A stretch of DNA of 10,061 nt from an uncultured Bacteroidales bacterium (GCA_937900465.1 CALCEJ010000129.1:1-10061), one strand, 5' to 3'. Shown: positions 1 through 7,550, counted from the first letter of the stretch. Made by a program: numbers and translations. Notes: a model not told the origin generated them from the sequence alone.

Positions 1-71
1 GCAGTACATCGGACCGAAGAAAAGCGGCATGAAGGTCTGTTGCCCGTTCTGTCCGCTTCCACATCGCCGAT

Positions 72-479
72 ATGGTCGCGAACACATATGTGAAAACTCC
101 GACAGCCCTTGCGGATATGCTGCTCGAGCCTTTCCGTGAGGAAGACGCCCGCATCGAAGCCCTCCGCACGGAAGTCCTCCGGGCTGTCTCCCTCCGCCTC
201 GAACGCGAAAACTCTCTCATCCAGCGGAAGGCCCACCGTATCAAGTTCGCCGCCAGTTCCCTTGTCTCCGCCGCCCTTTCAAAGGTTGAACTGAAGGCTG
301 CCGTCATCAAGTCTTCAGATCCCAGGAACATTCTCTCGATGGGCTACGTGCTGGTAACGGGGAAGGACGGGCGTGTGCTGAAGACGGTGGAAAAGGTTTC
401 TGAAGGCGACCGCATCGGCGTCCGCTTCAGCGACGGCTCCATCTCCGCTACCGTCGATGAGGTCCATCCCGGAAGATAA
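72..479 (+). CDS. xseA: Exodeoxyribonuclease VII large subunit, C-terminal fragment
   Basis: This is the C-terminal part of XseA, the large subunit of exonuclease VII, which degrades single-stranded DNA to oligonucleotides in the cytoplasm. The recognisable parts are the conserved segment with IADMVA and KTPTALAD (residues 1-15 and just upstream), a short helical coiled-coil stretch (about 20-75), and the terminal small domain starting at DPRNILSMGYVLV (about 84-96) and ending in a DG turn. XseA is normally about 400 residues or more, so most of the protein lies outside the window or is missing. ATG 72 is only the first ATG in the open frame. Homology clearly continues upstream through FHIADM (from about 57), but a TGA at 30-32 closes the frame, so 72 is unlikely to be the native start. 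The usual GxGHxxD motif expected just before FHIAD is absent. The gene may be broken here, or the window edge may carry an assembly error. The identification is firm; intactness is doubtful. Confidence 0.8.
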   Translation: MVANTYVKTPTALADMLLEPFREEDARIEALRTEVLRAVSLRLERENSLIQRKAHRIKFAASSLVSAALSKVELKAAVIKSSDPRNILSMGYVLVTGKDGRVLKTVEKVSEGDRIGVRFSDGSISATVDEVHPGR

Positions 480-482
480 ACA

Positions 483-514
483 TTTGATGGATTCAGTTGA
501 AATTGCTATATTTA
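483..514 (+). promoter_or_regulatory. Bacteroidota-type promoter before xseB and the nan cluster
   Basis: TTTG at 483-486 is followed after exactly 20 nt by TATATTTA at 507-514. This fits the Bacteroidota sigma-ABfr consensus (TTTG, 19-21 nt, TAnnTTTG) apart from the last base. Transcription would begin near 520, giving a 5' leader of about 125 nt before xseB that contains the tandem repeat array. It is the only good promoter I see upstream of the xseB-nan gene string, so it probably serves the whole cluster. Confidence 0.5.
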
Positions 515-537
515 CGGCACAATGGGCCTTGGAGTGA

Positions 538-609
538 ATTGTCCCGGTCCGTCGTAGATTGTCCCGGTCCGTCGTGAATTGTCCCGGACAGTGAAGTAGA
601 TTGTCCCGG
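538..609 (+). repeat. Four tandem ATTGTCCCGG repeats (period 20-22 nt)
   Basis: ATTGTCCCGG occurs at 538-547, 558-567, 578-587 and 600-609, giving periods of 20, 20 and 22 nt. Copies 1 and 2 share the longer unit ATTGTCCCGGTCCGTCGT. Copies 3 and 4 instead share a downstream AGTGAA. The array lies between the putative promoter and xseB, so it would be transcribed in the 5' leader. Multiple short direct repeats of about 20 bp are a known feature of the ends of IS21-family insertion sequences, where they act as transposase sites. No transposase is visible here, so a solo IS end is an inference. A regulator-binding array is the alternative. Confidence 0.75.
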
Positions 610-645
610 GTAGTGAAATGTTATAATCCCGGGGAAAGGATTGAT

Positions 646-837
646 ATGGAAAAGAAATTCGATTACGCAAAGGCGCTTGCGGAGCTGGAGGAAATAGCCG
701 CGAGGGTTGAGAATCCGGAAACGTCTCTGGATTCGATAGACAAGCTTGTGGAAAGGAGCAATGAACTCCTTAAGGCCTGCCGCGAGTATCTTCGAGGCGT
801 AAAGGAGAAGGTGGATTCGCTGGATGCGGATGCCTGA
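646..837 (+). CDS. xseB: Exodeoxyribonuclease VII small subunit
   Basis: This 63-residue protein is XseB, the small subunit that assembles in several copies along the coiled coil of XseA to form exonuclease VII. It has the family signature in order: FDYAKALAELEEIAARVENPE (an aromatic-Y then the ELEEI helix, about residues 5-25), SLD, then a second helix LVERSNELLKACREYL (about 34-49). The length is typical of the family. I chose ATG 646 over the in-frame TTG at 601 because a purine-rich GGGGAAAGGA sits 5 nt before 646, MEKKFDY matches the usual N-terminus, and the TTG lies inside the repeat array. The gene ends 25 nt before the lyase, so it heads the sialic acid gene string and probably shares its transcript. 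Confidence 0.88.
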   Translation: MEKKFDYAKALAELEEIAARVENPETSLDSIDKLVERSNELLKACREYLRGVKEKVDSLDADA

Positions 838-862
838 AACAGATACTAATCAAAGTAACACT

Positions 863-1780
863 ATGGAAAAAATAACCGGACTTGTGGACGCCCCGTTCAC
901 CCCTATGAAGCCTAACGGCGACATTAACCTCGAGCCCATCCCCCGTTATGCCGCGATGCTTGCGAAGAACGGCCTTGTGGGCGTATTTATAAACGGATCC
1001 TCCGGAGAGGGATATATGCTTACCCCCGAAGAAAGGAAGCAGCTTGCGGAGGCGTGGGTCGCCGCTGTTCCGAAGGGATTTAAAGTTATTGTCCACGTGG
1101 GAAGCTGCTGCCTTCGCGAAAGCGTCGAGCTTGCCCGCCACGCAGCCTCCATCGGCGCCTGGGGCATCGGGTCTATGGCGCCTCCGTTCCCGAAGATCGG
1201 GCGTATCGAAGAACTTGTAAAATACTGCGAGGAAATCGCAGCCGCAGCCCCGGAACTGCCATTCTACTACTACCACATACCGGCATTCAACGGTGCGTTC
1301 CTGCCTATGCTGGACCTTCTGAAGGCGGTTGACGGAAGAATCCCCAATTTCGCGGGAATTAAATACACATTCGAGAGCCTCTACGAGTATAACCAGTGCC
1401 GTCTGTACAAGAACGGAAAGTATGATTTGCTCCACGGCCAGGATGAAACCTACCTTCCCTCCCTTGCCCAGGGAGGAGCCCAGGGAGGAATCTGCGGAAC
1501 CACGAACTATAACGGCCGGGTCCAGGTCGCAATCGGGGAGGCCTGGAAGGCCGGTGACCTCGAGAAGGCCCGTGAGCTCCAGAACTATTCCCAGGCTGTG
1601 ATTAACGTCATCTGCAACTTCCGCGGCAATATCGTCGGAGGAAAGAGGATAATGAAACTGATAGGCCTTGATCTCGGGCCTAACCGTGTTCCTTTCCGCA
1701 ATGTGACTCCGGAGGAAGAGATCCAGCTCAAAGCCCAGCTCGAGGAAATCGACTTCTTCTCCCACTGCAACGTCTTATGA
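863..1780 (+). CDS. nanA: N-acetylneuraminate lyase
   Basis: This 305-residue cytoplasmic enzyme cleaves N-acetylneuraminate to N-acetylmannosamine and pyruvate, the first intracellular step of sialic acid catabolism (called nanL in some Bacteroides work). It belongs to the DHDPS/NAL class I aldolase family and is full length. Visible motifs are NGSSGEG (44-50, pyruvate carboxylate binding), FYYYHIP (134-140) with the catalytic Tyr at 137, and AGIKYT (164-169) with the Schiff-base lysine at 167. The YYYHIP form is typical of sialic acid lyases rather than dihydrodipicolinate synthases. An ATG at 824 in the same frame would overlap xseB and add 13 polar residues without family resemblance, so ATG 863 is preferred; there is no strong Shine-Dalgarno at either. 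The stop overlaps the next start as ATGA (1777-1780), indicating translational coupling to the mutarotase. Confidence 0.95.
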   Translation: MEKITGLVDAPFTPMKPNGDINLEPIPRYAAMLAKNGLVGVFINGSSGEGYMLTPEERKQLAEAWVAAVPKGFKVIVHVGSCCLRESVELARHAASIGAWGIGSMAPPFPKIGRIEELVKYCEEIAAAAPELPFYYYHIPAFNGAFLPMLDLLKAVDGRIPNFAGIKYTFESLYEYNQCRLYKNGKYDLLHGQDETYLPSLAQGGAQGGICGTTNYNGRVQVAIGEAWKAGDLEKARELQNYSQAVINVICNFRGNIVGGKRIMKLIGLDLGPNRVPFRNVTPEEEIQLKAQLEEIDFFSHCNVL

Positions 1781-2826
1781 CGCGACGTCCGGGATTTTTG
1801 TTATTGGCCGCTGTCCTTGCGGGGATGTGCGGCTGTTATTCCTGTTCTATGAATCAATTGAAGACAACTGTTCTCCCGCAGATACCGGATGAGGCTTATG
1901 CCAAGGGCGTATCCGCCCCGTTCTGCGGCCTTATCGGCAATACGCTGATTGTCGGCGGCGGCGCCAATTTCCCTGAAGCTCCCCTGCTGGAAGGCGGCCG
2001 GAAACGCGTGTACAGGGACATATGGGCCCTTGGGGCCGATGGATGGGCCCGCATCGGCCTTCTTCCGGATTCGACGGCTTACGGCGCGACCTTTCCCTTC
2101 GGGAACGGACTCCTTCTCGCCGGCGGAAATGTCCCCGGAAAGACAACGGACAGAGTATATATCCTCTCTCCGGATGGAAGCATCTCAGAGGCACCCTCGC
2201 TCCCTTTCCCTGTTGAACAGGCCGGTGCCGCATCCGATGGCGGGGAACTCTTCCTCGTCGGAGGTCAGGGCAAGGATGGCGGATTAAGAAGTGTTCTCCG
2301 GTACTCCGGAGGGGGCTGGGAGGAAATCGCAACTCTTCCGGAGCCCCTTGTCCAGCCTGTTGCATTCGCTTCCGGAGGAAGACTCTACGTCTGGGGAGGG
2401 TTTAATCCCGAGACGCTTCTCGCCCCGTCCGAAGGCCTGAGTCTTGACCTTCAGACGCTTTCGTGGAGCCCGGCGCCGGCAATCCCGGACGGCGGGACAT
2501 TCACCGGATCTTCCGGAGCCGTCCTCGGGGACGGGCGCTTCGCCGTTGTCGGGGGTGTGAACAAAGAAATATTCGAAAGGGCCCTTCGAAACACTCCGGA
2601 GGACAGGATTCCCTATTTGTCAAAGGAGCCGGAGCAGTACAAGTTCCGGAAGGTGGTCTATGTGTTCGACCCCCGGAAAGGGGAGTGGTCTTCGAAGGGA
2701 GAGACCCCTTATGCCGCCCTTGCAGGCCCTGGAGCGGCAGCCGTCGGCAATGTACTGTATGTCAGCGGAGGCGAGCTCAAGCCGGGCGTCCGCTCTCCAA
2801 GGTCTTTTAAAACGGAACTCAAATGA
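1777..2826 (+). CDS. nanM: Kelch-type N-acetylneuraminate epimerase (cyclically permuted mutarotase)
   Basis: This 349-residue Kelch propeller is related to NanM, which accelerates conversion of alpha-sialic acid, released by sialidase, to the beta anomer. An N-terminal hydrophobic segment (residues 7-18) indicates export, and Cys20 might be lipidated, though the lipobox is poor. Six glycine-pair blade strands are visible, among them VGGGANFP, LLAGGN, FLVGGQG, YVWGGF and AVVGGV. The motif GELKPGVR lies almost at the C-terminus (Glu333, Arg339). It matches the E-x-K-P-G-x-R segment carrying the proposed catalytic Glu and Arg of E. coli NanM, which lies mid-protein there. That shift is the hallmark of the cyclically permuted mutarotase family common in Bacteroidales. 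The start and stop overlap the lyase and transporter genes by ATGA, so all three are coupled. The role in sialic acid use is inferred from family and context. Confidence 0.88.
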   Translation: MTRRPGFLLLAAVLAGMCGCYSCSMNQLKTTVLPQIPDEAYAKGVSAPFCGLIGNTLIVGGGANFPEAPLLEGGRKRVYRDIWALGADGWARIGLLPDSTAYGATFPFGNGLLLAGGNVPGKTTDRVYILSPDGSISEAPSLPFPVEQAGAASDGGELFLVGGQGKDGGLRSVLRYSGGGWEEIATLPEPLVQPVAFASGGRLYVWGGFNPETLLAPSEGLSLDLQTLSWSPAPAIPDGGTFTGSSGAVLGDGRFAVVGGVNKEIFERALRNTPEDRIPYLSKEPEQYKFRKVVYVFDPRKGEWSSKGETPYAALAGPGAAAVGNVLYVSGGELKPGVRSPRSFKTELK

Positions 2827-4049
2827 GCAAGGAAAAATTCGAGAAAATATATCCCTGGGTAGTTGTCGGCCTTCTTTCTGTCGTCGCATTTCTGAACTAC
2901 CTTGACCGCCAGATGCTCTCTACGATGCAGAGTGCCATCGGCGTTGACATCGCTGAACTTCAGCAGGCCCGTAACTTCGGGCGCCTGATGGCGATTTTCC
3001 TGTGGGTCTATGCCGTCGTCAGCCCCTTTGCCGGCAGTATCGCTGACAGGATCAGCCGTAAATGGCTCATCGTGGGTTCCCTCGGAGTATGGTCTCTGGT
3101 CACGTTGCTTATGGGCCACTGCGAGACCTTTACCCAGATGTACTGGCTTCGCGGCCTTATGGGCATAAGCGAGGCGCTCTACATACCATCCAGCCTGTCG
3201 CTGATTGCGGATTATCACGCCGGGAAGAGCCGTTCGCTTGCGGTGGGACTGCATATGACGGGTTTGTACCTGGGGCAGGCAGTGGGCGGATTCGGAGCCA
3301 TCTTTGCATCGGCTCTCTCGTGGAGGATGACATTCCACTGGTTCGGGATTGTGGGGGTGCTGTATGCCGTAGTTTTGGTTTTCTTCCTGAAGGAAAAGCG
3401 GGCCCCGTCGAAGGGAGAAGCCGTCGCTTCGGCCCCTTCACTGTCCATTGTGAAATCTTTCGGCCTTATTTTCAGCAATATAGCCTTCTGGGTGATTCTT
3501 TTCTTCTTCGCCTCGACATCCCTTCCCGGATGGGCCACGAAGAACTGGCTCCCGACACTCTTTGCCCAGCATCTTGACGGCGGAATGGCTGTTGCCGGGC
3601 CGGTCGCTACGATTACGATAGCGCTGTCCTCGTTCGTAGGCGTTATGGTAGGCGGTCCGCTCTCTGACCGATGGGTCAAGAAGAATCTTAAGGGACGCGT
3701 CTACACCAGCGCAATCGGGCTCGGGATGATGATTCCGGCACTGGTTCTGATGGGCCTTGGCCACGGAGTCGTCTCCGCAGTGGCTTCCGGGCTTATCTTT
3801 GGCCTTGGGTACGGGATGTTCGACACGAACAATATGCCCATCCTCTGCCAGTTCGTCCCTTCGCGCCTCCGCGCTACGGCTTATGGTTTTATGAATATGG
3901 TTGGCGTCGCTATGGGAGCTCTTTGCACCCAGCTTCTCGGGAAAATTCCTAACCTCGGGCTGAGTTTTGCTATCCTTGGCGGTGTCACGGCCGTTGCGCT
4001 GGTTCTCCAGCTGACCGTTCTCCGCCCCACAACTGACGATATGCAGTAA
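2823..4049 (+). CDS. nanT: MFS transporter, probable sialic acid permease
   Basis: This 408-residue inner-membrane protein has about 12 hydrophobic segments and is a major facilitator superfamily member, probably importing N-acetylneuraminate by proton symport. Family motifs are NYLDRQ (25-30) at the end of helix 1, the loop 2-3 motif GSIADRISRKW (71-81), its counterpart in the second half GGPLSDRWVKK (277-287), and RGLMGISEALYIPS (110-123) around helix 4. A central polar stretch (about 189-210) separates the two six-helix halves. The NYLDRQ start is shared with the hexuronate/sialate branch of the superfamily, and the position between mutarotase and sialidase makes sialic acid the likely substrate. 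Specificity is inferred from context rather than visible in binding residues. The start overlaps the mutarotase stop (ATGA), and the sialidase follows after 29 nt. Confidence 0.88.
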   Translation: MSKEKFEKIYPWVVVGLLSVVAFLNYLDRQMLSTMQSAIGVDIAELQQARNFGRLMAIFLWVYAVVSPFAGSIADRISRKWLIVGSLGVWSLVTLLMGHCETFTQMYWLRGLMGISEALYIPSSLSLIADYHAGKSRSLAVGLHMTGLYLGQAVGGFGAIFASALSWRMTFHWFGIVGVLYAVVLVFFLKEKRAPSKGEAVASAPSLSIVKSFGLIFSNIAFWVILFFFASTSLPGWATKNWLPTLFAQHLDGGMAVAGPVATITIALSSFVGVMVGGPLSDRWVKKNLKGRVYTSAIGLGMMIPALVLMGLGHGVVSAVASGLIFGLGYGMFDTNNMPILCQFVPSRLRATAYGFMNMVGVAMGALCTQLLGKIPNLGLSFAILGGVTAVALVLQLTVLRPTTDDMQ

Positions 4050-4063
4050 GGCTTTGATAAGCC
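4050..4063 (+). other. Small hairpin between transporter and sialidase genes
   Basis: GGCTT at 4050-4054 pairs with AAGCC at 4059-4063 around a TGAT loop, immediately after the transporter stop codon. There is no T-run after it, so it is not a convincing terminator. It could be a minor mRNA processing or stability element, or chance. Confidence 0.25.
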
Positions 4064-4078
4064 AGAAATCGATTCGCT

Positions 4079-5752
4079 ATGAAACTTTTCTTATATACGC
4101 TTGCGCTTGCCGTAGCGGCCCTCTCCGTGGCGGGCACGGCCTTCGCCGGGGAGCTTCAGAGTGATGCGCTTCTTGTCAAGGAGTGCCGCATTCCGGTTCT
4201 TCTGGAGAGGGAGGACAATGTCGTCCTTATGATGAAACTGATTCCGGAGACTCTCACTTCCCTCGATGATATCACAATCGAGTTTGGTGAGGGCTCTGCC
4301 GTCCGCAGCATAAAGTCTGTCAAACTCTACTATGGCGGAACTGACGCGAGGACGTACGCAAGGGATTGGGCCTATGGGCCGGTGGAGTATATATCGGCCT
4401 TCGAGGCCGGGAAAACCCGGAAGGCAAATCCGTCGCACTCGGTCCTGTTGGACAAGGGCCGTCCCGCTGCGGCAAAAGACGGGACTGCGTCCATAACTCT
4501 CAGCGCTTCGCGAAAGCTTTTCCCCGGGGTCAACTACTTCTGGGTAAGCGTAGAGATGAAACACCGGAGCGTGCGCCTTGGTGACTGTTTCACTGTCGCC
4601 GGCGTTCAGGCCAGGTCGGAGGGGAAGCCTCTTCCGGTGGAAATCGTATCAGAACGCGGATTTGTCCACAGGATGGGCATAGGAGTGCGCCACGCCGGGG
4701 ATGACGGCGCGGCCGCCTACCGGATTCCGGGGCTCGTGACCAGCCGTAAAGGCACCCTTGTCGCGACATATGACATAAGGTATAACTCCGCCAGGGACCT
4801 TCAGGACTATATCGACGTTGGTGTCAGCCGCTCAACTGACGGCGGACGGCACTGGAAGCGTATGCAGAAGGCTATTGCGATGGGAACCCGCGGGGGACTG
4901 CCGCTTTCCCAGAACGGAGCCGGCGATGCCGCAATCCTTTCCGACGATACTACTGGAAAGCTTTTCATCGTTTCTATATGGGCCCATGGAATGGGGCATC
5001 AGGTCTCGTGGTGGAGCACTGTTCCGGGAATGGACCCGGAGTATACCGCCCAGCTGGTGCTCGTTGAAAGTTCTGATGACGGGAGGACCTGGAGCGAGCC
5101 TGTGAGCATAACCCCGCAGATGAAGGATTCCGCGTGGGCCTTCTTCTTCGACGGTCCCGGACGCGGGATATGCACAAGCGACGGGAAGCTTGTTTTCGCC
5201 TCCCAGTACACGGACTTTGACAATGGAAGGACTCCTCACGCCGGTATCTTCTACAGTGAGGACCACGGCAAAACCTGGCATATCCACTCTCCTGCGAAGG
5301 ACCAGACTACGGAATCGCAGGTTGCGGAACTCCCTGACGGCTCCCTGATGCTCAATATGAGGGATAACCGCGGGGGTTCGAGAAGTGTCGCCGTTACCCG
5401 TGATATGGGAAGGACGTGGAAGGAACATCCCTCTTCGAGGAGCGCCCTCCGGGAACCGGTGTGTATGGCGAGCCTTATCAGCGTCCGGGCATCGGAAAAT
5501 GTCTCCGGAAAGAACCTCCTTCTGTTCTCCAATCCGGACAACACATCGGCCCGTAATCGCATTACCATCAAAGTCAGCCTTGATGATGGTCTTACCTGGA
5601 GCAATGGTTTATTGCTGGACGAAGATTCCGGATGGGGCTATTCCTGCCTGACGATGATAGACCCCGAGACTGTCGGAATACTCTATGAGAGTTCCGTTGC
5701 GAACATTACCTTCCAGGCGATACCCCTGAGGGATATAATGGAGGCGAGATAG
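4079..5752 (+). CDS. nanH: Exported exo-alpha-sialidase (GH33)
   Basis: This 557-residue sialidase hydrolyses terminal alpha-linked sialic acids from glycoconjugates outside the cytoplasm. A Sec signal peptide (residues 1-23, cleavage likely after AFA) precedes an N-terminal beta-rich accessory domain (about 30-185) and a six-bladed GH33 propeller. Catalytic landmarks are YRIP (214-217) with the first triad Arg at 215; Asp-box repeats STDGGRHW (252-259), SSDDGRTW (331-338), SEDHGKTW (393-400), TRDMGRTW (440-447) and SLDDGLTW (500-507); E413 in ESQVAELPDGS; NMRDNRGGSR (426-435) and ARNR (491-494), carrying candidates for the other two triad arginines; and GYSCL with the probable nucleophile Tyr521. 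The acid/base Asp is probably in DYID (243-246). No lipobox or C-terminal secretion domain is seen, so it is probably periplasmic or released. It is the last gene of the sialic acid string. Confidence 0.95.
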   Translation: MKLFLYTLALAVAALSVAGTAFAGELQSDALLVKECRIPVLLEREDNVVLMMKLIPETLTSLDDITIEFGEGSAVRSIKSVKLYYGGTDARTYARDWAYGPVEYISAFEAGKTRKANPSHSVLLDKGRPAAAKDGTASITLSASRKLFPGVNYFWVSVEMKHRSVRLGDCFTVAGVQARSEGKPLPVEIVSERGFVHRMGIGVRHAGDDGAAAYRIPGLVTSRKGTLVATYDIRYNSARDLQDYIDVGVSRSTDGGRHWKRMQKAIAMGTRGGLPLSQNGAGDAAILSDDTTGKLFIVSIWAHGMGHQVSWWSTVPGMDPEYTAQLVLVESSDDGRTWSEPVSITPQMKDSAWAFFFDGPGRGICTSDGKLVFASQYTDFDNGRTPHAGIFYSEDHGKTWHIHSPAKDQTTESQVAELPDGSLMLNMRDNRGGSRSVAVTRDMGRTWKEHPSSRSALREPVCMASLISVRASENVSGKNLLLFSNPDNTSARNRITIKVSLDDGLTWSNGLLLDEDSGWGYSCLTMIDPETVGILYESSVANITFQAIPLRDIMEAR

Positions 5753-5774
5753 GCAGGAGGATTTGCATAAAAAA

Positions 5775-5814
5775 GAGGCTGACCTCAAGTCATATCGACT
5801 TTTTAGTCAGCCTC
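5775..5814 (-). terminator. Intrinsic terminator of the minus-strand lipoprotein gene
   Basis: GAGGCTGAC (5775-5783) pairs with GTCAGCCTC (5806-5814). A second stem, AAGTC (5787-5791) with GACTT (5797-5801), is nested inside. Read on the minus strand, the stem is followed directly by TTTTTT (complement of 5769-5774), the classic Rho-independent layout, and it starts 10 nt after the lipoprotein stop codon. On the plus strand no T-run follows, so the structure terminates the sialidase transcript less clearly, although it would at least protect its 3' end. Confidence 0.85.
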
Positions 5815-5824
5815 ATCAAGTAAT

Positions 5825-7537
5825 CTACTGAAGGTACAATGTTGGTGAAGTGAAACTATGGTTCTTGTCTGTCCAAGAGCCTCCGGAATACTCATACAGG
5901 CCAAACCTTCCCGAGAAAGCGAAAGCATTATGGGCAACGAAGGTAGCGGTCATCGTACTACTCGTACCACCAATGACAAATGCATATGTATAAGTTCCGG
6001 TATCCGTCGATTCTGCGGCATTGAACTTAACCTCCCCATTAAGAGGGTCATAAGTACCATATGTCTTCATATCGACATCGTAGGTAGAACTATAAAAATG
6101 ACTTATTATCACATCTCCCTTTTCAGCATCGTCAGTCACTGAGATTGTAACGACAAAATTAGAATTGTTGTTGATATAGTATGTACCTGTAATGGATGAT
6201 GCAGAGGGAGAAATATACTCGAAAGGAATAGTTCCGTATTCTAAGATCCTGACATCATCAACGGAAGTAAGCCCAAGATCTGTCAAAGAGCTACTATTTG
6301 CGACGAATATATAGTGGAAATAGTATTTGTCGGATCCTCCATCTGAGAGAGCCGTTACTTTTGGAGCATATGGTGATGAGAGTGCGGCCATTGCCCACGC
6401 AGATCCCGAGGTAAATTTGTTGCCCTCAATATATGCACTTAAATCCTCCTCCGCTGTTTTTGAAATGTTAAAACGCAAGGTTTTACCATCCAAGGCATAA
6501 TTAATCTGAGGACAGCAAGTCGCTCCATAACTAATACTGACGCTCCTTGGATATGTCATCGTTAATTCCGGAACAGATAGTGTTTCATTGCGTGTAACTA
6601 CGAGTTCTTTATTGATTTTTTTGCTTATCACCTTGACTGTTTCACCGCTCTCTGTGCAAAGTTTGATTGAAAGTGTGCTTGCATCGTAGGTCCCAACGGG
6701 AATTGGAAAGTAGAAATCGTAATTAGAGCCCTCAGTAAGCCCGCTGGTTGTAAGGGAAAGGGTTTTGCTTCCCTCGCTGTTATATTCTGACGTGTTTGCG
6801 ATTTGTGCAATATAGACCTCCGAACCTGCATATTTTGCAGTGGAGTTAGAAACAGCGAATTTGCCGGCAATAGGCTTGTCCGAAGATACCATTTTCACGG
6901 AAGTAAGGTTTGCCGGTATGTTCTCTATTGTTACCTTGACGATTCCGACAGCGGTAGCAAACTTGTATGTCTCTCCAACTTTACGCCCTATCATAGGGAC
7001 AATGCCAGTTTTTCCGGCAGTACTGTTGAGAGGAGTTGAACTGTTGTATGCTATTGAGACAGGCAGGTTTACAACCGGGTAATCTCCGGAGAACTCCTTT
7101 CCAATGCTTTTTTCCTCGTCCCAGTAGTCTTTTACCGGGTAAATTAGATAGCCGGCGTTAGTCCAAGTACCATCGGTGTTCGAAGGATTTGGATCATAGG
7201 TCTCAAGGTCATCTGATGCAGAATTATTACGAATAAATGTTGCCGAACTGCTTCCGCTTTCTGCCGTGGTAGTAAAAGAATAAAGGTCCCGCGCGGTAAT
7301 TGTGCCGCCGGTCCTTTTGACAACGGGCATTGCAATCTGGTCGCTGTTAGTCCACCCGAACGTGGAGTTCCCTGCATACTGTGTTTTAGTTGACTCTTGG
7401 CTTATTTCGCAAATAATCTCAGTAGGGATAGCGTTCCCGTTAATTGAGGAGTCATCCTTGGGGTTTGATGTAAACTCTTTCTGACAAGCAACGAATGCGA
7501 GGAGAGAAACAGCTATAAGTGTGATTATCTTTTTCAT
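5825..7537 (-). CDS. Fimbrillin-like surface lipoprotein (module A)
   Basis: This 570-residue predicted lipoprotein begins MKKIITLIAVSLLAFVACQKE, a signal peptide II with lipid attachment at Cys18. I chose ATG 7537 over the upstream in-frame ATG 7594 because it gives this signal peptide and has AAGAAGAG just before it. Residues about 45-325 resemble the N-terminal domain of Bacteroidales fimbrillin/Mfa-like proteins: a TKT-x-FGW segment (50-62), AGYLIYP (128-134), SIAYNSSTPL then IVPMIGR (161-185), and a VTRNETLSVPEL end (313-325). The same landmarks occur in the lipoprotein at 8056-9903, so the two are paralogues. The middle (about 330-445) differs between them. The C-terminus (about 447-570) is a separate beta-rich domain with GTYYI and YGTYDPLNGEVKF. 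A ligand or fimbrial role is not demonstrable. The coding region is visibly lower in GC than the sialic acid genes. A 47-codon ORF ends 13 nt upstream and is probably co-translated. Confidence 0.85.
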   Translation of the reverse strand: MKKIITLIAVSLLAFVACQKEFTSNPKDDSSINGNAIPTEIICEISQESTKTQYAGNSTFGWTNSDQIAMPVVKRTGGTITARDLYSFTTTAESGSSSATFIRNNSASDDLETYDPNPSNTDGTWTNAGYLIYPVKDYWDEEKSIGKEFSGDYPVVNLPVSIAYNSSTPLNSTAGKTGIVPMIGRKVGETYKFATAVGIVKVTIENIPANLTSVKMVSSDKPIAGKFAVSNSTAKYAGSEVYIAQIANTSEYNSEGSKTLSLTTSGLTEGSNYDFYFPIPVGTYDASTLSIKLCTESGETVKVISKKINKELVVTRNETLSVPELTMTYPRSVSISYGATCCPQINYALDGKTLRFNISKTAEEDLSAYIEGNKFTSGSAWAMAALSSPYAPKVTALSDGGSDKYYFHYIFVANSSSLTDLGLTSVDDVRILEYGTIPFEYISPSASSITGTYYINNNSNFVVTISVTDDAEKGDVIISHFYSSTYDVDMKTYGTYDPLNGEVKFNAAESTDTGTYTYAFVIGGTSSTMTATFVAHNAFAFSGRFGLYEYSGGSWTDKNHSFTSPTLYLQ

Positions 7538-7550
7538 ATGCTCTTCTTTT

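Noticed and set aside
538..609. Tandem repeats as a small CRISPR array
   Set aside because: The units are directly adjacent, with at most about 10-12 nt between the repeated cores, and those stretches are themselves shared between copies. There are no spacers of normal size and no cas gene.
601..645. TTG start at 601 for xseB
   Set aside because: It falls inside the repeat array and adds 15 residues unlike the family; ATG 646 has a good ribosome binding site.
770..1765. A 331-codon open frame antisense to the lyase gene
   Set aside because: It lies entirely opposite the well-supported lyase and xseB, has no recognisable domain, and long antisense frames are expected in GC-rich coding DNA.
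2709..3338. A 209-codon minus-strand open frame opposite the mutarotase and transporter genes
   Set aside because: It is a mirror of codon bias in the real genes, has low-complexity basic sequence and no start context.
5755..5760. AGGAGG just after the sialidase stop, resembling a strong ribosome binding site
   Set aside because: No open frame follows; the next sequence is the terminator hairpin.
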